Source of the DNA: an uncultured Candidatus Thioglobus sp.
Lineage (GTDB): Bacteria; Pseudomonadota; Gammaproteobacteria; PS1; Pseudothioglobaceae
Assembly: GCA_900180385.1 (NCBI GenBank)
Contig: FXLX01000014.1
Location: forward strand, 1 to 50,062
Direction of reading: 5' to 3'
Length of the DNA stretch: 50,062 nt
Shown: in pieces, positions 29,014 to 37,956 of the stretch
Position numbering within the stretch: the stretch's first letter is position 1
Layout: the number at the start of each line of letters is the position of its first letter
Notes under the pieces: model-generated
Seen by the model: the letters and a program-made list of their open reading frames with translations, nothing else
Databases searched by the model: none
What the model was told of the DNA's origin: nothing
Translations under genes and position numbers: made by a program

Positions 29014-29037
29014 AAAAAAGCCCCTAACGGGGCTTTT
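29014..29037 (-). terminator. Rho-independent terminator of the 67-residue gene
   Basis: On the minus strand a 9-bp stem AAAAGCCCC/GGGGCTTTT with loop GTTA is followed by a T-run (TTTTTTGTTTT). It lies 21 bases past the stop of the small gene at 29058-29261 and 21 bases before argD. Confidence 0.85.
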
Positions 29038-29057
29038 GATTATCAATCGAAAGTTAT

Positions 29058-29261
29058 TTAAGACTGATAAGTAATTTCTGGAGCCATCTCGTTATCGATT
29101 TCAGCTAAATCTTGCTTGTAGCTTTCGTAAAAAGAACCTGATACAGGGTTAATCCATTCTTCGTATGAAAAACCATTTTCAGCTGTATGCATTTTAAAAG
29201 TTTCTTGCAAGGCAATTTTCTTTGCACTTAATTCGTTAGATCTTTGATCAGTTGCGTCCAT
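29058..29261 (-). CDS. Small acidic hypothetical protein
   Basis: The 67-residue product was not recognised. It is soluble, acidic and probably helical in its first half (NELSAKKIALQETFKMH), then FSYEEWINPVSGSFYESYKQ and a short acidic end. Real-gene support: a proper ribosome site (AGGAGA-like, 7 bases before the ATG), its own terminator, and a 161-bp divergent promoter gap shared with hpf. Function unknown. Confidence 0.6.
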   Translation of the reverse strand: MDATDQRSNELSAKKIALQETFKMHTAENGFSYEEWINPVSGSFYESYKQDLAEIDNEMAPEITYQS

Positions 29262-29422
29262 TCTTATCTCCTGAATATTTGAATAACTAAAACAGCTATT
29301 ATATACGTAAAAGTCAATTTGTGAAGCTTTTTATTTGTCTGTAAAATATATAAATACACTTGTAGCATGGGTAAAGTTGTGTCACAATAGACTTGAATTT
29401 TATCAACAACTAAGGAGCGAAT

Positions 29423-29719
29423 ATGCAATTAAATATTTCTGGCCATCACCTTGATATTACCGATGCAATCAGACAACATTCTGAAGAAAAGCTAGCTAAA
29501 ATTAAGCATCATTTTGATCATGTGATTAATATTAATATGATTTTAGAAGTTGAAAAAGATGTGAACATAGCAGAAGCAACCATTCATATCAGTGGCGCTG
29601 ATTTATTTGCCAAGGCGGAAAGTAACGATATGTATGCATCTATTGATCAAATGGTTAATAAACTAGATGCACAGGTTAGAAGGCACAAAGAAAAATTAAA
29701 CGACCACAGAAAAAACTAA
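29423..29719 (+). CDS. hpf: Ribosome hibernation-promoting factor (short form)
   Basis: Binds the 30S decoding region in stationary phase and promotes 100S dimers. The 98 residues are the short HPF/YfiA fold: MQLNISGHHLDITDAIRQHS, then VININMILEVEKDVNIAEATI, DLFAKAESNDMYASID and the basic helix KLDAQVRRHKEKLNDHRKN. No long C-terminal dimerisation domain. An AAGGAG ribosome site precedes the ATG. It stands apart from rpoN, its common neighbour. Confidence 0.93.
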   Translation: MQLNISGHHLDITDAIRQHSEEKLAKIKHHFDHVININMILEVEKDVNIAEATIHISGADLFAKAESNDMYASIDQMVNKLDAQVRRHKEKLNDHRKN

Positions 29720-29728
29720 CCCTCACTT

Positions 29729-29755
29729 GACCTTGTGTGACTTATACTCAAGGTC
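29729..29755 (+). other. Hairpin between hpf and mgtE, weak terminator candidate
   Basis: GACCTTG and CAAGGTC form a 7-bp stem around a 13-base loop, followed by TTGATTT. The T content after the stem is low, so termination would be partial at best; mgtE starts 22 bases later. Confidence 0.3.
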
Positions 29756-29777
29756 TTGATTTAATAAGGAATAGCTC

Positions 29778-31130
29778 ATGTCAGAAGTTGAAAATACTTC
29801 TTTCAAAGAATGCCTTCAAAGACTTATGGTTTCTTTGGAGGCTTCTTTGTATGAAGAAACCTCCTCTCAACTTTCCGGTCTACATTCGGCTGAAATAGCT
29901 CGTCTATTAGAAAGTGTACCGCCAAAAGATCGTACAAAGCTCTGGTTTAATATTGATAGCGCCATTCAAGGTGATATTCTTAAAGATTTAAGTGAGGATG
30001 TGCTATCTCAATTATTAAATGAGATGACCGTGGAAGATATTGTTAAAGCAGCCGAAGGGCTTGATATGGATGATTTGGCCGATATCGTACCTGAACTGCC
30101 AGAATCTGCCCTGCATAATTTACTGTTAACACTGGATCATAAGCATCGAGATCATTTAAGGCAGGTTTTATCTTACCCGGAAGATTCGGCTGGTGGCTTG
30201 ATGAATATCGATATGATTACAGTTCGTGATGATGTTAACGTTCGCACGGTTATTCGTTATTTACGGTTGCTTAAAAAAATGCCAATTGATACCAATCAAA
30301 TATTTGTAGTTGATCGTTCTTATCAATATATTGGCGCTATACATATTTCTACTTTGTTGACCAATGAAGCGGAGCAAAATATTAAGCCGCTGATTAACAA
30401 TGATCATAAGCCAATTTTGGCCAAAACACCAGAAGCTGAAGTCGCAAGTTTGTTTGAACAGCGAGATTTGATTTCTGCACCGGTAGTCGATGGGCATAAT
30501 CAACTTATTGGTCGAATTACCATTGATGATGTGGTTGATGTTATTCGTGATGAAGCAGAGCATTCAGTGATGTCAATGGCGGGTTTGGACGAAGAGGACG
30601 ATGTTTTTGCGCCAGTTATTGAGAGTACTAAGAGTCGCAGTATTTGGCTGGGTGTAAACCTTATTACAGTGTTTATTGCGGTATTTTTTATTGGACTATT
30701 TGAAGCTACTTTACAAGAGAAGATTGCGCTAGCAATTTTGATGCCTGTCGTTGCATCAATGGGGGGAATTGCCGGCACGCAAACCCTTATTTTGGTTACC
30801 CGTGGTATCGCTACTGGCAGGGTGACACATTCAAATCTTAAGGTTCTGATGAACAAAGAAGTGGCTATTGGGTTTTTAAACGGCATACTTTGGTCGGTTG
30901 TTATCGGGCTTGCTACTTATTTATGGTTTTCAGATTTAATTTTAAGCTTGGTTATTGCGACAGCGATTGTGGTCAATCTGATTTTTGCTGCATTTTCAGG
31001 TGCTTTTTTACCGTCTTTATTGATTAAATTTAAAATAGATCCTGCGTTAGCAGGTGGTGTTATTCTGACCACAATTACCGATGTAATTGGTTTTGTGGCT
31101 TTTTTAGGTTTGGCTTCATTGGTTCTTTAG
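29778..31130 (+). CDS. mgtE: Magnesium transporter MgtE
   Basis: An inner-membrane Mg2+ channel gated by its own cytoplasmic Mg sensor. The 450 residues give the N domain (about 30-130, with the AEIARLLESVPPKDR helix repeats), SYPEDSAGGLMN leading into tandem CBS domains (about 135-255), a connecting helix, and about five transmembrane spans from ~285. The pore helix has LMPVVASMGGIAGTQTL and the C-terminal Asp site is in LTTITDVIGF. No known Mg riboswitch was recognised in the 58-bp gap from hpf. Confidence 0.95.
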   Translation: MSEVENTSFKECLQRLMVSLEASLYEETSSQLSGLHSAEIARLLESVPPKDRTKLWFNIDSAIQGDILKDLSEDVLSQLLNEMTVEDIVKAAEGLDMDDLADIVPELPESALHNLLLTLDHKHRDHLRQVLSYPEDSAGGLMNIDMITVRDDVNVRTVIRYLRLLKKMPIDTNQIFVVDRSYQYIGAIHISTLLTNEAEQNIKPLINNDHKPILAKTPEAEVASLFEQRDLISAPVVDGHNQLIGRITIDDVVDVIRDEAEHSVMSMAGLDEEDDVFAPVIESTKSRSIWLGVNLITVFIAVFFIGLFEATLQEKIALAILMPVVASMGGIAGTQTLILVTRGIATGRVTHSNLKVLMNKEVAIGFLNGILWSVVIGLATYLWFSDLILSLVIATAIVVNLIFAAFSGAFLPSLLIKFKIDPALAGGVILTTITDVIGFVAFLGLASLVL

Positions 31131-31142
31131 TTTTAACACTTA

Positions 31143-32042
31143 ATGCCTTTTGTCCTAAAAAAATATCCAGCCATTCAAGATGTAAAAATCCAGCATTTTT
31201 TAATAAATGAAGCTGGTTTATCCATGTCTTTATCGCAAAAACTATTGTCTAAAAATAGAGTTTTTAATGACCAAGACAATATCTTAAAAAATGGCGATAC
31301 AATTAATTGTGAATATATTCATGTTGCTGTATTTGAAGGCCATTCTAGAGGTTTAAAGCCAATCTTTGAAGTTGAAAATTTTGCTGTTTTTGACAAGCCT
31401 TCAGGCGTAATGGTACACCCAACTCGAAAAGAAACCCCTTATTGTTTATTGGATGAAGTTAGGCACTTTTTTGGTGATGAGGCTAGTTTGGCACATCGAA
31501 TTGATGCAGAAACTTCTGGTTTGGTATTGGTGGCTAAAAACAAACAAACTAGTCGCCAACTAAAAATGATGTTTGAACGCAAGCAATACACTAAAGAATA
31601 TCTAGCTTTAGTAAAAGGGCAAGTAACAACAGATTTTGTCATTGAAAAACCTATTGAAAAAACCAATAGCAGTATCGGTATAAAAATGACTTGCGATACT
31701 CAATCTGGCAAGCCGTCGAAAACTTTCATTAAGCCTTTGCAATATAATAAAAGTGATCAAACAACACTGGTTAAGGCAACTCCCGTTACTGGAAGGCAAC
31801 ATCAAATCAGAGTGCATCTCGACTCAATGGGTCATAGTATTATTGGCGATCCAATTTACGGAGTGAGCGAGAAGACCGCTAATGAATATTTGAGTAAAAC
31901 ACTATCAGTAGAAGATAGAGTAGAACAAACTGGCGCAAAAAGACTCATGCTACACGCTAATAAGCTGAATTTTATCTATCAAGATATTGAATACAAAATT
32001 TCATCAAAGATGAAAAATTTTGAAAATTCTTTAAATGAATAG
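31143..32042 (+). CDS. RluA-family pseudouridine synthase
   Basis: The 299-residue enzyme isomerises uridine in rRNA or tRNA. It has a short N-terminal S4-like region (LSQKLLSKNRVFNDQDNILK), FAVFDKPSGVMVHPT, the catalytic-Asp motif as AHRIDAETSGLVLVAKN, TKEYLALVKG, and VTGRQHQIRVHLDSMGHSII. The motif HRIDAETSG differs slightly from the usual HRLDxxTSG. Whether it is RluA, RluC or RluD cannot be decided here. It follows mgtE by 12 bases. The 134-bp gap after it is AT-rich with no gene. Confidence 0.88.
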   Translation: MPFVLKKYPAIQDVKIQHFLINEAGLSMSLSQKLLSKNRVFNDQDNILKNGDTINCEYIHVAVFEGHSRGLKPIFEVENFAVFDKPSGVMVHPTRKETPYCLLDEVRHFFGDEASLAHRIDAETSGLVLVAKNKQTSRQLKMMFERKQYTKEYLALVKGQVTTDFVIEKPIEKTNSSIGIKMTCDTQSGKPSKTFIKPLQYNKSDQTTLVKATPVTGRQHQIRVHLDSMGHSIIGDPIYGVSEKTANEYLSKTLSVEDRVEQTGAKRLMLHANKLNFIYQDIEYKISSKMKNFENSLNE

Positions 32043-32176
32043 TGTGAGCGGTTATTTTTACTTAAAAACTATAAAAAATCATCAATTTAAGACTAAAAAT
32101 AGCCAGTTTTAGCCATTTTTATTAAATTATTGAGTTGGGCTTGATAGGTTAGTAAAAATTTTGGAAATAATGGATA

Positions 32177-33550
32177 TTAGAAGTCTTTAGTGGAAATATC
32201 GTTAGCTTCTAGCCAAATTCTGAATTTTGTCTGAATTTCTTCTAAGGTTTTCTGATTATCTGCTTCAAATCTTAATACTAAACACGGTGTAGTGTTAGAA
32301 GGACGAACCAGTCCCCAGCCATTTGGATAATCTACTCGAACACCATCAATGGTGATGATATTGGCACCTTCAAAATCAACATTTTGTGCGAGTTTGTCCA
32401 TCGCCTTAAATTGCTGACCTTGTTCATCAAAGTGAATATTGATTTCTGGTGTATTGATACTGTCAGGTAAATCGGCAAAAACCTGTTCACAGGTTTTGTT
32501 AGTTTTTGACATGATTTCTAATAAGCGAGCGCCGGTGTAGAGTGCATCATCAAAGCCGTACCAACGTTCTTTAAAGAAAATATGACCACTCATCTCGCCA
32601 CCAAGTTCTGCGCCAGTTTCTTTAAGTTTGGCTTTGATAAAACTATGTCCAGTACGTGACATAATCGCATCGCCACCGTGCTCGATGATATCTTTAGGCA
32701 GGAGTGATGAGCACTTAACGTCAAACACAATTTTAGCGCCCGGGTTGCGACTTAAGATATCTCTTGAATATAAAATCATTTGGCGATCTGCCCAAATAAC
32801 ATTACCTTTGTTGTCAATCAATCCTAGTCGATCACCATCTCCATCAAAAGCAAAACCCATGTCTGCACCAGTATCAATAACTTCTTTAATGATATCTTCT
32901 AGATTATGCAGTTTAGAGGGGTCAGGATGATGGTTAGGGAAGTTGCCGTCGATTAGGCAAAATAGCTTAGTTACTTTAGCACCAAGTTGTTCGAATAATT
33001 TTGGTGCAATCTCACCTGCAACACCATTGCCACAATCCACAACAATATGAAGAGACTTATCTAGCTTAATATCAGACTTAACTCGCTCAATATAGTCTTG
33101 TTCGATGTCAACCTTGGTTGAAGTGCCATGACCTGAGTTAAAGTTGTTGTTAATAATGCGTTGATACAATTCTTGAATACGATCACCTGAGAGGGTTTCG
33201 CCCGCAATCATGATTTTAAAGCCGTTGTATTCTGGTGGATTATGTGATCCGGTGATCATTACGCCACTAGTGGCCGCTTTGGTATAAGTAGAAAAATATA
33301 CGAGTGGCGTTGGAACCATGCCAATATCGACCACATGACAACCGCTCTCTTTAAGGCCAGATTTTAAAGCTTGTATTAAATCAAGACCACTAAGGCGACC
33401 ATCACGACCAACAACAACGCCGCGCTCACCTTTAACAATTGATTCACTACCAATGGCTAGACCGATAAGTTTGACAGCTTCTGGAGTTAGTTCTTGTTCG
33501 ACAATACCGCGAATATCATAGGCTTTAAAGATTGATTGAGAGATACTCAT
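32177..33550 (-). CDS. Phosphomannomutase/phosphoglucomutase
   Basis: Interconverts hexose 1- and 6-phosphates for LPS or polysaccharide precursors. The 457 residues are of the AlgC/ManB type: FKAYDIRGIVEQELTPEAV at the start, the phosphoserine loop GVMITGSHNPPEYNGFK (about 96-112), the Mg loop FAFDGDGDRLGLID, the sugar-specificity loop LGGEMSGHIFF, and the C-terminal phosphate-binding RPSNTTPCLVLRFEA. It is monocistronic, convergent with the pseudouridine synthase and divergent from rseC. Confidence 0.93.
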   Translation of the reverse strand: MSISQSIFKAYDIRGIVEQELTPEAVKLIGLAIGSESIVKGERGVVVGRDGRLSGLDLIQALKSGLKESGCHVVDIGMVPTPLVYFSTYTKAATSGVMITGSHNPPEYNGFKIMIAGETLSGDRIQELYQRIINNNFNSGHGTSTKVDIEQDYIERVKSDIKLDKSLHIVVDCGNGVAGEIAPKLFEQLGAKVTKLFCLIDGNFPNHHPDPSKLHNLEDIIKEVIDTGADMGFAFDGDGDRLGLIDNKGNVIWADRQMILYSRDILSRNPGAKIVFDVKCSSLLPKDIIEHGGDAIMSRTGHSFIKAKLKETGAELGGEMSGHIFFKERWYGFDDALYTGARLLEIMSKTNKTCEQVFADLPDSINTPEINIHFDEQGQQFKAMDKLAQNVDFEGANIITIDGVRVDYPNGWGLVRPSNTTPCLVLRFEADNQKTLEEIQTKFRIWLEANDISTKDF

Positions 33551-33595
33551 AAGTTGATAAAATATGAAATATATAAATGATTCATTTTAAGCGTA

Positions 33596-33973
33596 ATGAA
33601 AGAAAAATTTGAAGTAATCGAAATTGAAAATCAAACCATGGTGTTAAAGGTTAATCGCTCAGATGGTTGTACCGGTTGTTCGGCTAGTGGTGCTTGTGGA
33701 ACTGGGATTTTGGCTAATTATTTTGACCACTATTCAGTTTTTAACAAACCTTTGCAAGAAGGTGTAGCGATTGGCGATGTGGTTACTTTGGAGATTTCTG
33801 CTGCAGAATTATTTTGGCGCGCTTTCCAGTTGTACATCGTGCCATTATTAGCATTATTTGTTGGTGCAGGGGTGGGATCAGTTTATTTTCCAACAAATGA
33901 ATTGTGGCAAATAATCTTTGGTTTTTCAAGTTTTATTGGCGCCTTAATTTTAACAAAATATTTTATAAAGTAG
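33596..33973 (+). CDS. rseC: RseC/SoxR-reducing-system family membrane protein
   Basis: A 125-residue protein with a cytoplasmic N-terminal Cys cluster (GCTGCSASGACGTG, four Cys, about residues 22-35) and two transmembrane spans (about 75-95 and 103-122). In E. coli members of this family modulate sigma-E or reduce SoxR; its role here is not shown by context, since rseA, rseB and rpoE are not neighbours. It precedes aceE by 64 bases. Confidence 0.85.
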   Translation: MKEKFEVIEIENQTMVLKVNRSDGCTGCSASGACGTGILANYFDHYSVFNKPLQEGVAIGDVVTLEISAAELFWRAFQLYIVPLLALFVGAGVGSVYFPTNELWQIIFGFSSFIGALILTKYFIK

Positions 33974-34037
33974 CGCTATAAAGTGGCGTATTTTTGGGAT
34001 AATTGGTGTAATTTTATAGTTTAAAAAAAATCACATT

Positions 34038-36686
34038 ATGCCAGGTCAAGACTTAGATCCTTTAGAAACTCAAGAATGGCTAGAAGCCTTTAAATCAGTA
34101 GCTCGTGTTGAGGGTAGTGATCGTGCAAAGTTCTTGCTTAATCAGCTTATGGATATGGCGCACAAAGAAGGTATGGATTTGCCAACAGGTGTTAACACTG
34201 CTTATCTTAATAGTATTGCTGTAGAAAAAGAAATAGCGACAGATATTAATGTCGATATTGAAGATAGAATTTCTGCAATTGTTCGCTGGAATGCTATGGT
34301 GATGGTGGTTAAGGCTAATCAATTACCTTATGAATTGGGTGGCCATATTGCATCATTTGCATCTTCTGCAACCTTATATGAAGTTGGTTTTAACCATTTT
34401 TATCGCGGCCCTGATGCCGAACAGGGCGCTGATTTAATCTTCTTTCAAGGCCATATCTCTCCTGGTATTTATTCTCGTGCTTACTTAGAGGGAAGAATCA
34501 CTGAAGATCAAATGCTTAAATTCCGTCAAGAAGTTGGTAAAGACGGATTAAGCTCTTATCCACACCCGTGGTTAATGCCTGATTTTTGGCAATTCCCAAC
34601 AGTATCTATGGGCCTTGGTCCAATTATGGCGATTTACCAAGCTCGATTCATGAAGTACCTACATCATCGTGAAATTAAGCAAACAGATAAACGTACCGTT
34701 TGGGCTTATTTGGGTGATGGTGAAACGGATGAGCCAGAATCTTTGGGTGCAATCTCTATGGCGGGTCGTGAAAAACTTGACAACCTTGTTTTTGTTATTA
34801 ACTGTAACTTACAGCGCCTAGATGGGCCTGTTCGCGGCAACGGAAAAATTATTCAAGAACTTGAAGGTATGTTCCATGGCGCAGGCTGGAATGTTATTAA
34901 AGTTATTTGGGGTGCGAAGTGGGATGCACTACTAGAAAAAGATACTAATGGCTTGCTTAGAAAGCGTATGGAAGAAGTAGTTGATGGCGAATACCAGGCT
35001 TATAAAGCTAAAGATGGTGCATACGTACGTAAGCATTTCTTTGGAAATTCTCCAGAATTATTAGCCATGGTCGAACATTTAAGTGACGATGAAATTTATC
35101 ATCTTAACCGCGGTGGCCATGATTTAAATAAAGTATTTCAAGCTTATCATGCAGCTAAGGCTTGTACTGATAAGCCAACTGTAATTTTAGCTAAGACAGT
35201 TAAAGGTTACGGCATGGGTGAAGCGGGCGAAGGTCAAAACACGACACACTCACAAAAGAAATTAGGCTTAGAGCAAGTGGAAATTTTTGCCAAACGCTTT
35301 AATATTCCAGTGACTGAAACCGATGTTAGAGAATTAAACTTCTATAAGCCAGCGCCTGACAGTGAAGAGATGACCTACATGAATGCTCGACGCAAGAAAC
35401 TAGGCGGCTCATTGCCAATGCGTTCTTTTGATCTGGAAGAATTACCAACGCCAAAGCTGAGTGTATTTGAAGTATTATTAAAGTCTAGTGGCGATCGTGA
35501 AATGTCAACCACAATGGCACTAAACCGAATCTTAACATTATTGGTTCGTGATAAAACATTGGGCCCTAAAATTGTGCCAATTATTCCTGATGAAGCGCGT
35601 ACTTTTGGTATGGAAGGGTTGTTTAGACAATTAGGTATTTACTCAGCATCAGGACAGCTTTATCAGCCAGAAGATTCTGATAAAGTTATGTGGTACAAGG
35701 AAGATAAAAAAGGCCAAGTATTGCAAGAGGGTATTAACGAAGCGGGTGCGATTTCTGGTTGGATTGCTGCTGCAACAGCTTATGCAACGCATAACACCAC
35801 CATGATTCCGTTCTATATTTACTATTCTAAATTTGGTTTTCAGCGTGTTGGTGATTTAGCATGGGCGGCGGGCGATATGCAAGCCAAGGGCTTCTTAATT
35901 GGCGGCACTGCAGGACGTACAACTTTAAATGGTGAAGGTTTGCAGCATCAAGATGGTGACTCTCATTTGGTGGCCAATACCATTCCAAACTGTATTTCTT
36001 ACGACCCAACTTATGCATTTGAATTGGCAGTTATTGTGCGTAGTGGTTTGGAAAGAATGTATGAAAATCATGAAAATATTTTCTATTACATTACTACGAT
36101 GAATGAACTTTATGCACATCCAGCTATGCCTGAAAATTCTGAAGAAGGAATTATTAAAGGTATGTATTTGCTTAAGACAGTTGGAGAGGGTGACAAGCAA
36201 GTGCAATTAATGGGCTCGGGTACCATTCTAAGAGAAGTTGAAAAAGCAGCACAAATGTTGGCTGATGATTGGGGTGTGAAATCTGATGTCTGGTCAGTAA
36301 CCAGTTTTAATGAGCTAACGCGTGAAGCGCAAGCTATTGATCGTATTAATCGTTTCAGCATTGAAACACCTGCTGTGCCATATATCACTCAATGCTTGGA
36401 AAATGCCAAAGGCCCAGTGATTGTTGCTACCGATTACATGCGTAATTACGCTGAGCAAGTGCGTAAGTACGTGCCAAACCGTTACGAAGTATTAGGTACT
36501 GATGGCTTTGGTCGTTCAGACTCTCGAGAGGCGTTAAGAGACTTCTTTGAGGTTGATGCAAACTATGTGGCTCTAGCATCACTTAAGGCTTTAGTTGACG
36601 AAGGTGAAATGGATGCTTCAGTTATTGCACAAGCAGTTGAGAAATACGGTATAAATATCAATAAGCCGAATCCAATGACGGTATAG
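34038..36686 (+). CDS. aceE: Pyruvate dehydrogenase E1 component (homodimeric)
   Basis: The ThDP enzyme that decarboxylates pyruvate in the PDH complex. The 882 residues match the gammaproteobacterial homodimeric form (E. coli 887). Start DPLETQEWLEAFKSV, then DLIFFQGHISPGIYSRAYLE, the ThDP-Mg signature GDGETDEPES...NCNLQRLDGPVRGN, NTTHSQKKL, and the C-terminal TDGFGRSDSREALRDFFEVD. E2 (aceF) and E3 (lpd) genes do not follow; a HopJ-family gene does. Confidence 0.97.
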   Translation: MPGQDLDPLETQEWLEAFKSVARVEGSDRAKFLLNQLMDMAHKEGMDLPTGVNTAYLNSIAVEKEIATDINVDIEDRISAIVRWNAMVMVVKANQLPYELGGHIASFASSATLYEVGFNHFYRGPDAEQGADLIFFQGHISPGIYSRAYLEGRITEDQMLKFRQEVGKDGLSSYPHPWLMPDFWQFPTVSMGLGPIMAIYQARFMKYLHHREIKQTDKRTVWAYLGDGETDEPESLGAISMAGREKLDNLVFVINCNLQRLDGPVRGNGKIIQELEGMFHGAGWNVIKVIWGAKWDALLEKDTNGLLRKRMEEVVDGEYQAYKAKDGAYVRKHFFGNSPELLAMVEHLSDDEIYHLNRGGHDLNKVFQAYHAAKACTDKPTVILAKTVKGYGMGEAGEGQNTTHSQKKLGLEQVEIFAKRFNIPVTETDVRELNFYKPAPDSEEMTYMNARRKKLGGSLPMRSFDLEELPTPKLSVFEVLLKSSGDREMSTTMALNRILTLLVRDKTLGPKIVPIIPDEARTFGMEGLFRQLGIYSASGQLYQPEDSDKVMWYKEDKKGQVLQEGINEAGAISGWIAAATAYATHNTTMIPFYIYYSKFGFQRVGDLAWAAGDMQAKGFLIGGTAGRTTLNGEGLQHQDGDSHLVANTIPNCISYDPTYAFELAVIVRSGLERMYENHENIFYYITTMNELYAHPAMPENSEEGIIKGMYLLKTVGEGDKQVQLMGSGTILREVEKAAQMLADDWGVKSDVWSVTSFNELTREAQAIDRINRFSIETPAVPYITQCLENAKGPVIVATDYMRNYAEQVRKYVPNRYEVLGTDGFGRSDSREALRDFFEVDANYVALASLKALVDEGEMDASVIAQAVEKYGININKPNPMTV

Positions 36687-36711
36687 AATATCAATTTATA
36701 AAAAGAGGAGA

Positions 36712-37056
36712 ATGGGAGTGACCCAAGAGGAATATCTAGAAGAGCTGAGATCAGGCGCAAGAATGAAATTTGAAGACTTGATTTCACTGATTGACGATGA
36801 CTATGAATATACACCAGCAGGTTTTACCAATGGTGAAATAGAAAACTTAACTGAGGAAAATCAGGGTAGTGCTAAGTTATTTTGTTTTGCTGCTATTCAT
36901 CAGTTGTCTCAGCTAGAAACACTGCATTGCTTTGGCCAGTATTATCAAGATGTTCTTAATACGCCAGAGAGTGACTCTCATGCCAATATTCGAAATTTTA
37001 TGACCTATGGCTGGGAAGGGTTGAAGTTCAACTCTCCCGTATTGAGTAGAAAGTAG
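36712..37056 (+). CDS. HopJ-family (PF08888) protein
   Basis: The 114 residues match the family named after a Pseudomonas type III effector but found widely in free-living bacteria. Conserved elements: FEDLISLIDDDYEYTPAGFT, NQGSAKLFCFAAI, LHCFGQYYQDVL and the HANIRNFMTYGWEGLKF end. It is small, acidic and has no signal peptide. Position 25 bases after aceE, with a GAGGAGA ribosome site and a shared terminator, suggests a housekeeping role. No type III secretion genes are near. Confidence 0.85.
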   Translation: MGVTQEEYLEELRSGARMKFEDLISLIDDDYEYTPAGFTNGEIENLTEENQGSAKLFCFAAIHQLSQLETLHCFGQYYQDVLNTPESDSHANIRNFMTYGWEGLKFNSPVLSRK

Positions 37057-37060
37057 ATTC

Positions 37061-37948
37061 TTAAAGCCGCCTTATGGGCGGTTTTTTTAATAACTTATCT
37101 GCGTATTCATAAATTGCTAAGCCAAGCAATACCAAGCTGATGCCACTAATTTGAATAATACTTAATTGCTCATGATTGAGTGATGATCCTAGTATTAGTG
37201 CAAAAACAGGGGTGAGTAAAGGCACAATACCAACTACACGCACACTAGCATGCTTGATTAGATAGTAATATGACATAAAGCCGATTACCGAACCAAACAC
37301 AGCTAAATAGCCAATAGAGAGTGCTGCTTTGATACTGGTATCGGGTATTTCTCCACCCAAAATAAACCAACTTAAGATAAACAACGGAACGCTAACTATT
37401 AAAGCACCTGTTGTGGTTTCTAATGCTGATATACGTGCATTGATTTGTTTGAGTTTTACAGAAATAAATGCCTGAAAGGTCATTGCCAATGTGACACTAG
37501 CCAATCCTGTTATTAAGGTTTCAGTAAGTGTAAATGAATGTTTAAAAATAATAAAAAGACCTGTTAAGCCTAGTATTAAGCCAATCATTTTACTAATAGA
37601 GAAAAATTTATCTTTGAGAAGTAACAATGCAAAGACGCCAGTAATGATTGGTGTTAAGCCAAAAACAACAGATATTAATCCTGATGGAATGCTCAGTGCT
37701 GAATAATAAACCAAACTCATAGTGATGAAAATCCCAGCACCTGCATAAGTGTAATTAATTAAAGCTTGCTTGTGTAGGGGTAATTTTTTCTGCTTAGCAA
37801 GGAGTATAAAAATGCAAATAATTAAACCTATCAGCATTCTGCTAGCAACGCTAAAACTAAAACTTGAACCTAGTGTTGACCATTGAATGGCTAGCGGTGT
37901 CGTTGACCAAATTGCGACTACTGATAAAAAAACGACGTAAATGGGCAT
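37061..37948 (-). CDS. EamA/DMT-superfamily transporter
   Basis: A 295-residue inner-membrane protein with ten hydrophobic segments in two five-helix EamA halves: WSTTPLAIQWSTLGSSFSF at the start, SGLISVVFGLTPIITGVFAL, then in the second half AVFGSVIGFMSYYYLIKHAS and VGIVPLLTPVFALILGSSL. Members export amino acids or other metabolites; the substrate cannot be told. It follows the RoxA-type gene by 8 bases on the same strand. Confidence 0.9.
   Translation of the reverse strand: MPIYVVFLSVVAIWSTTPLAIQWSTLGSSFSFSVASRMLIGLIICIFILLAKQKKLPLHKQALINYTYAGAGIFITMSLVYYSALSIPSGLISVVFGLTPIITGVFALLLLKDKFFSISKMIGLILGLTGLFIIFKHSFTLTETLITGLASVTLAMTFQAFISVKLKQINARISALETTTGALIVSVPLFILSWFILGGEIPDTSIKAALSIGYLAVFGSVIGFMSYYYLIKHASVRVVGIVPLLTPVFALILGSSLNHEQLSIIQISGISLVLLGLAIYEYADKLLKKPPIRRL
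37064..37088 (+). terminator. Terminator after aceE-hopJ, overlapping the end of the EamA gene
   Basis: An 8-bp stem AAGCCGCC/GGCGGTTT (one G-T pair) with a 5-base loop is followed by a T-run on the plus strand. It starts 8 bases past the HopJ stop and encodes the last residues of the convergent transporter (PPIRRL). Confidence 0.8.
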
Positions 37949-37956
37949 ATACTTAA

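Noticed and set aside
32096..32105. AAAATAGCCA shared with 4433-4442 (reverse strand) as an intergenic repeat family
   Set aside because: Ten bases in an AT-rich genome is too short to separate from chance.
36712..37056. HopJ-family gene as evidence of a virulence effector
   Set aside because: The family is widespread outside pathogens, there is no secretion system nearby, and it sits in the aceE unit.
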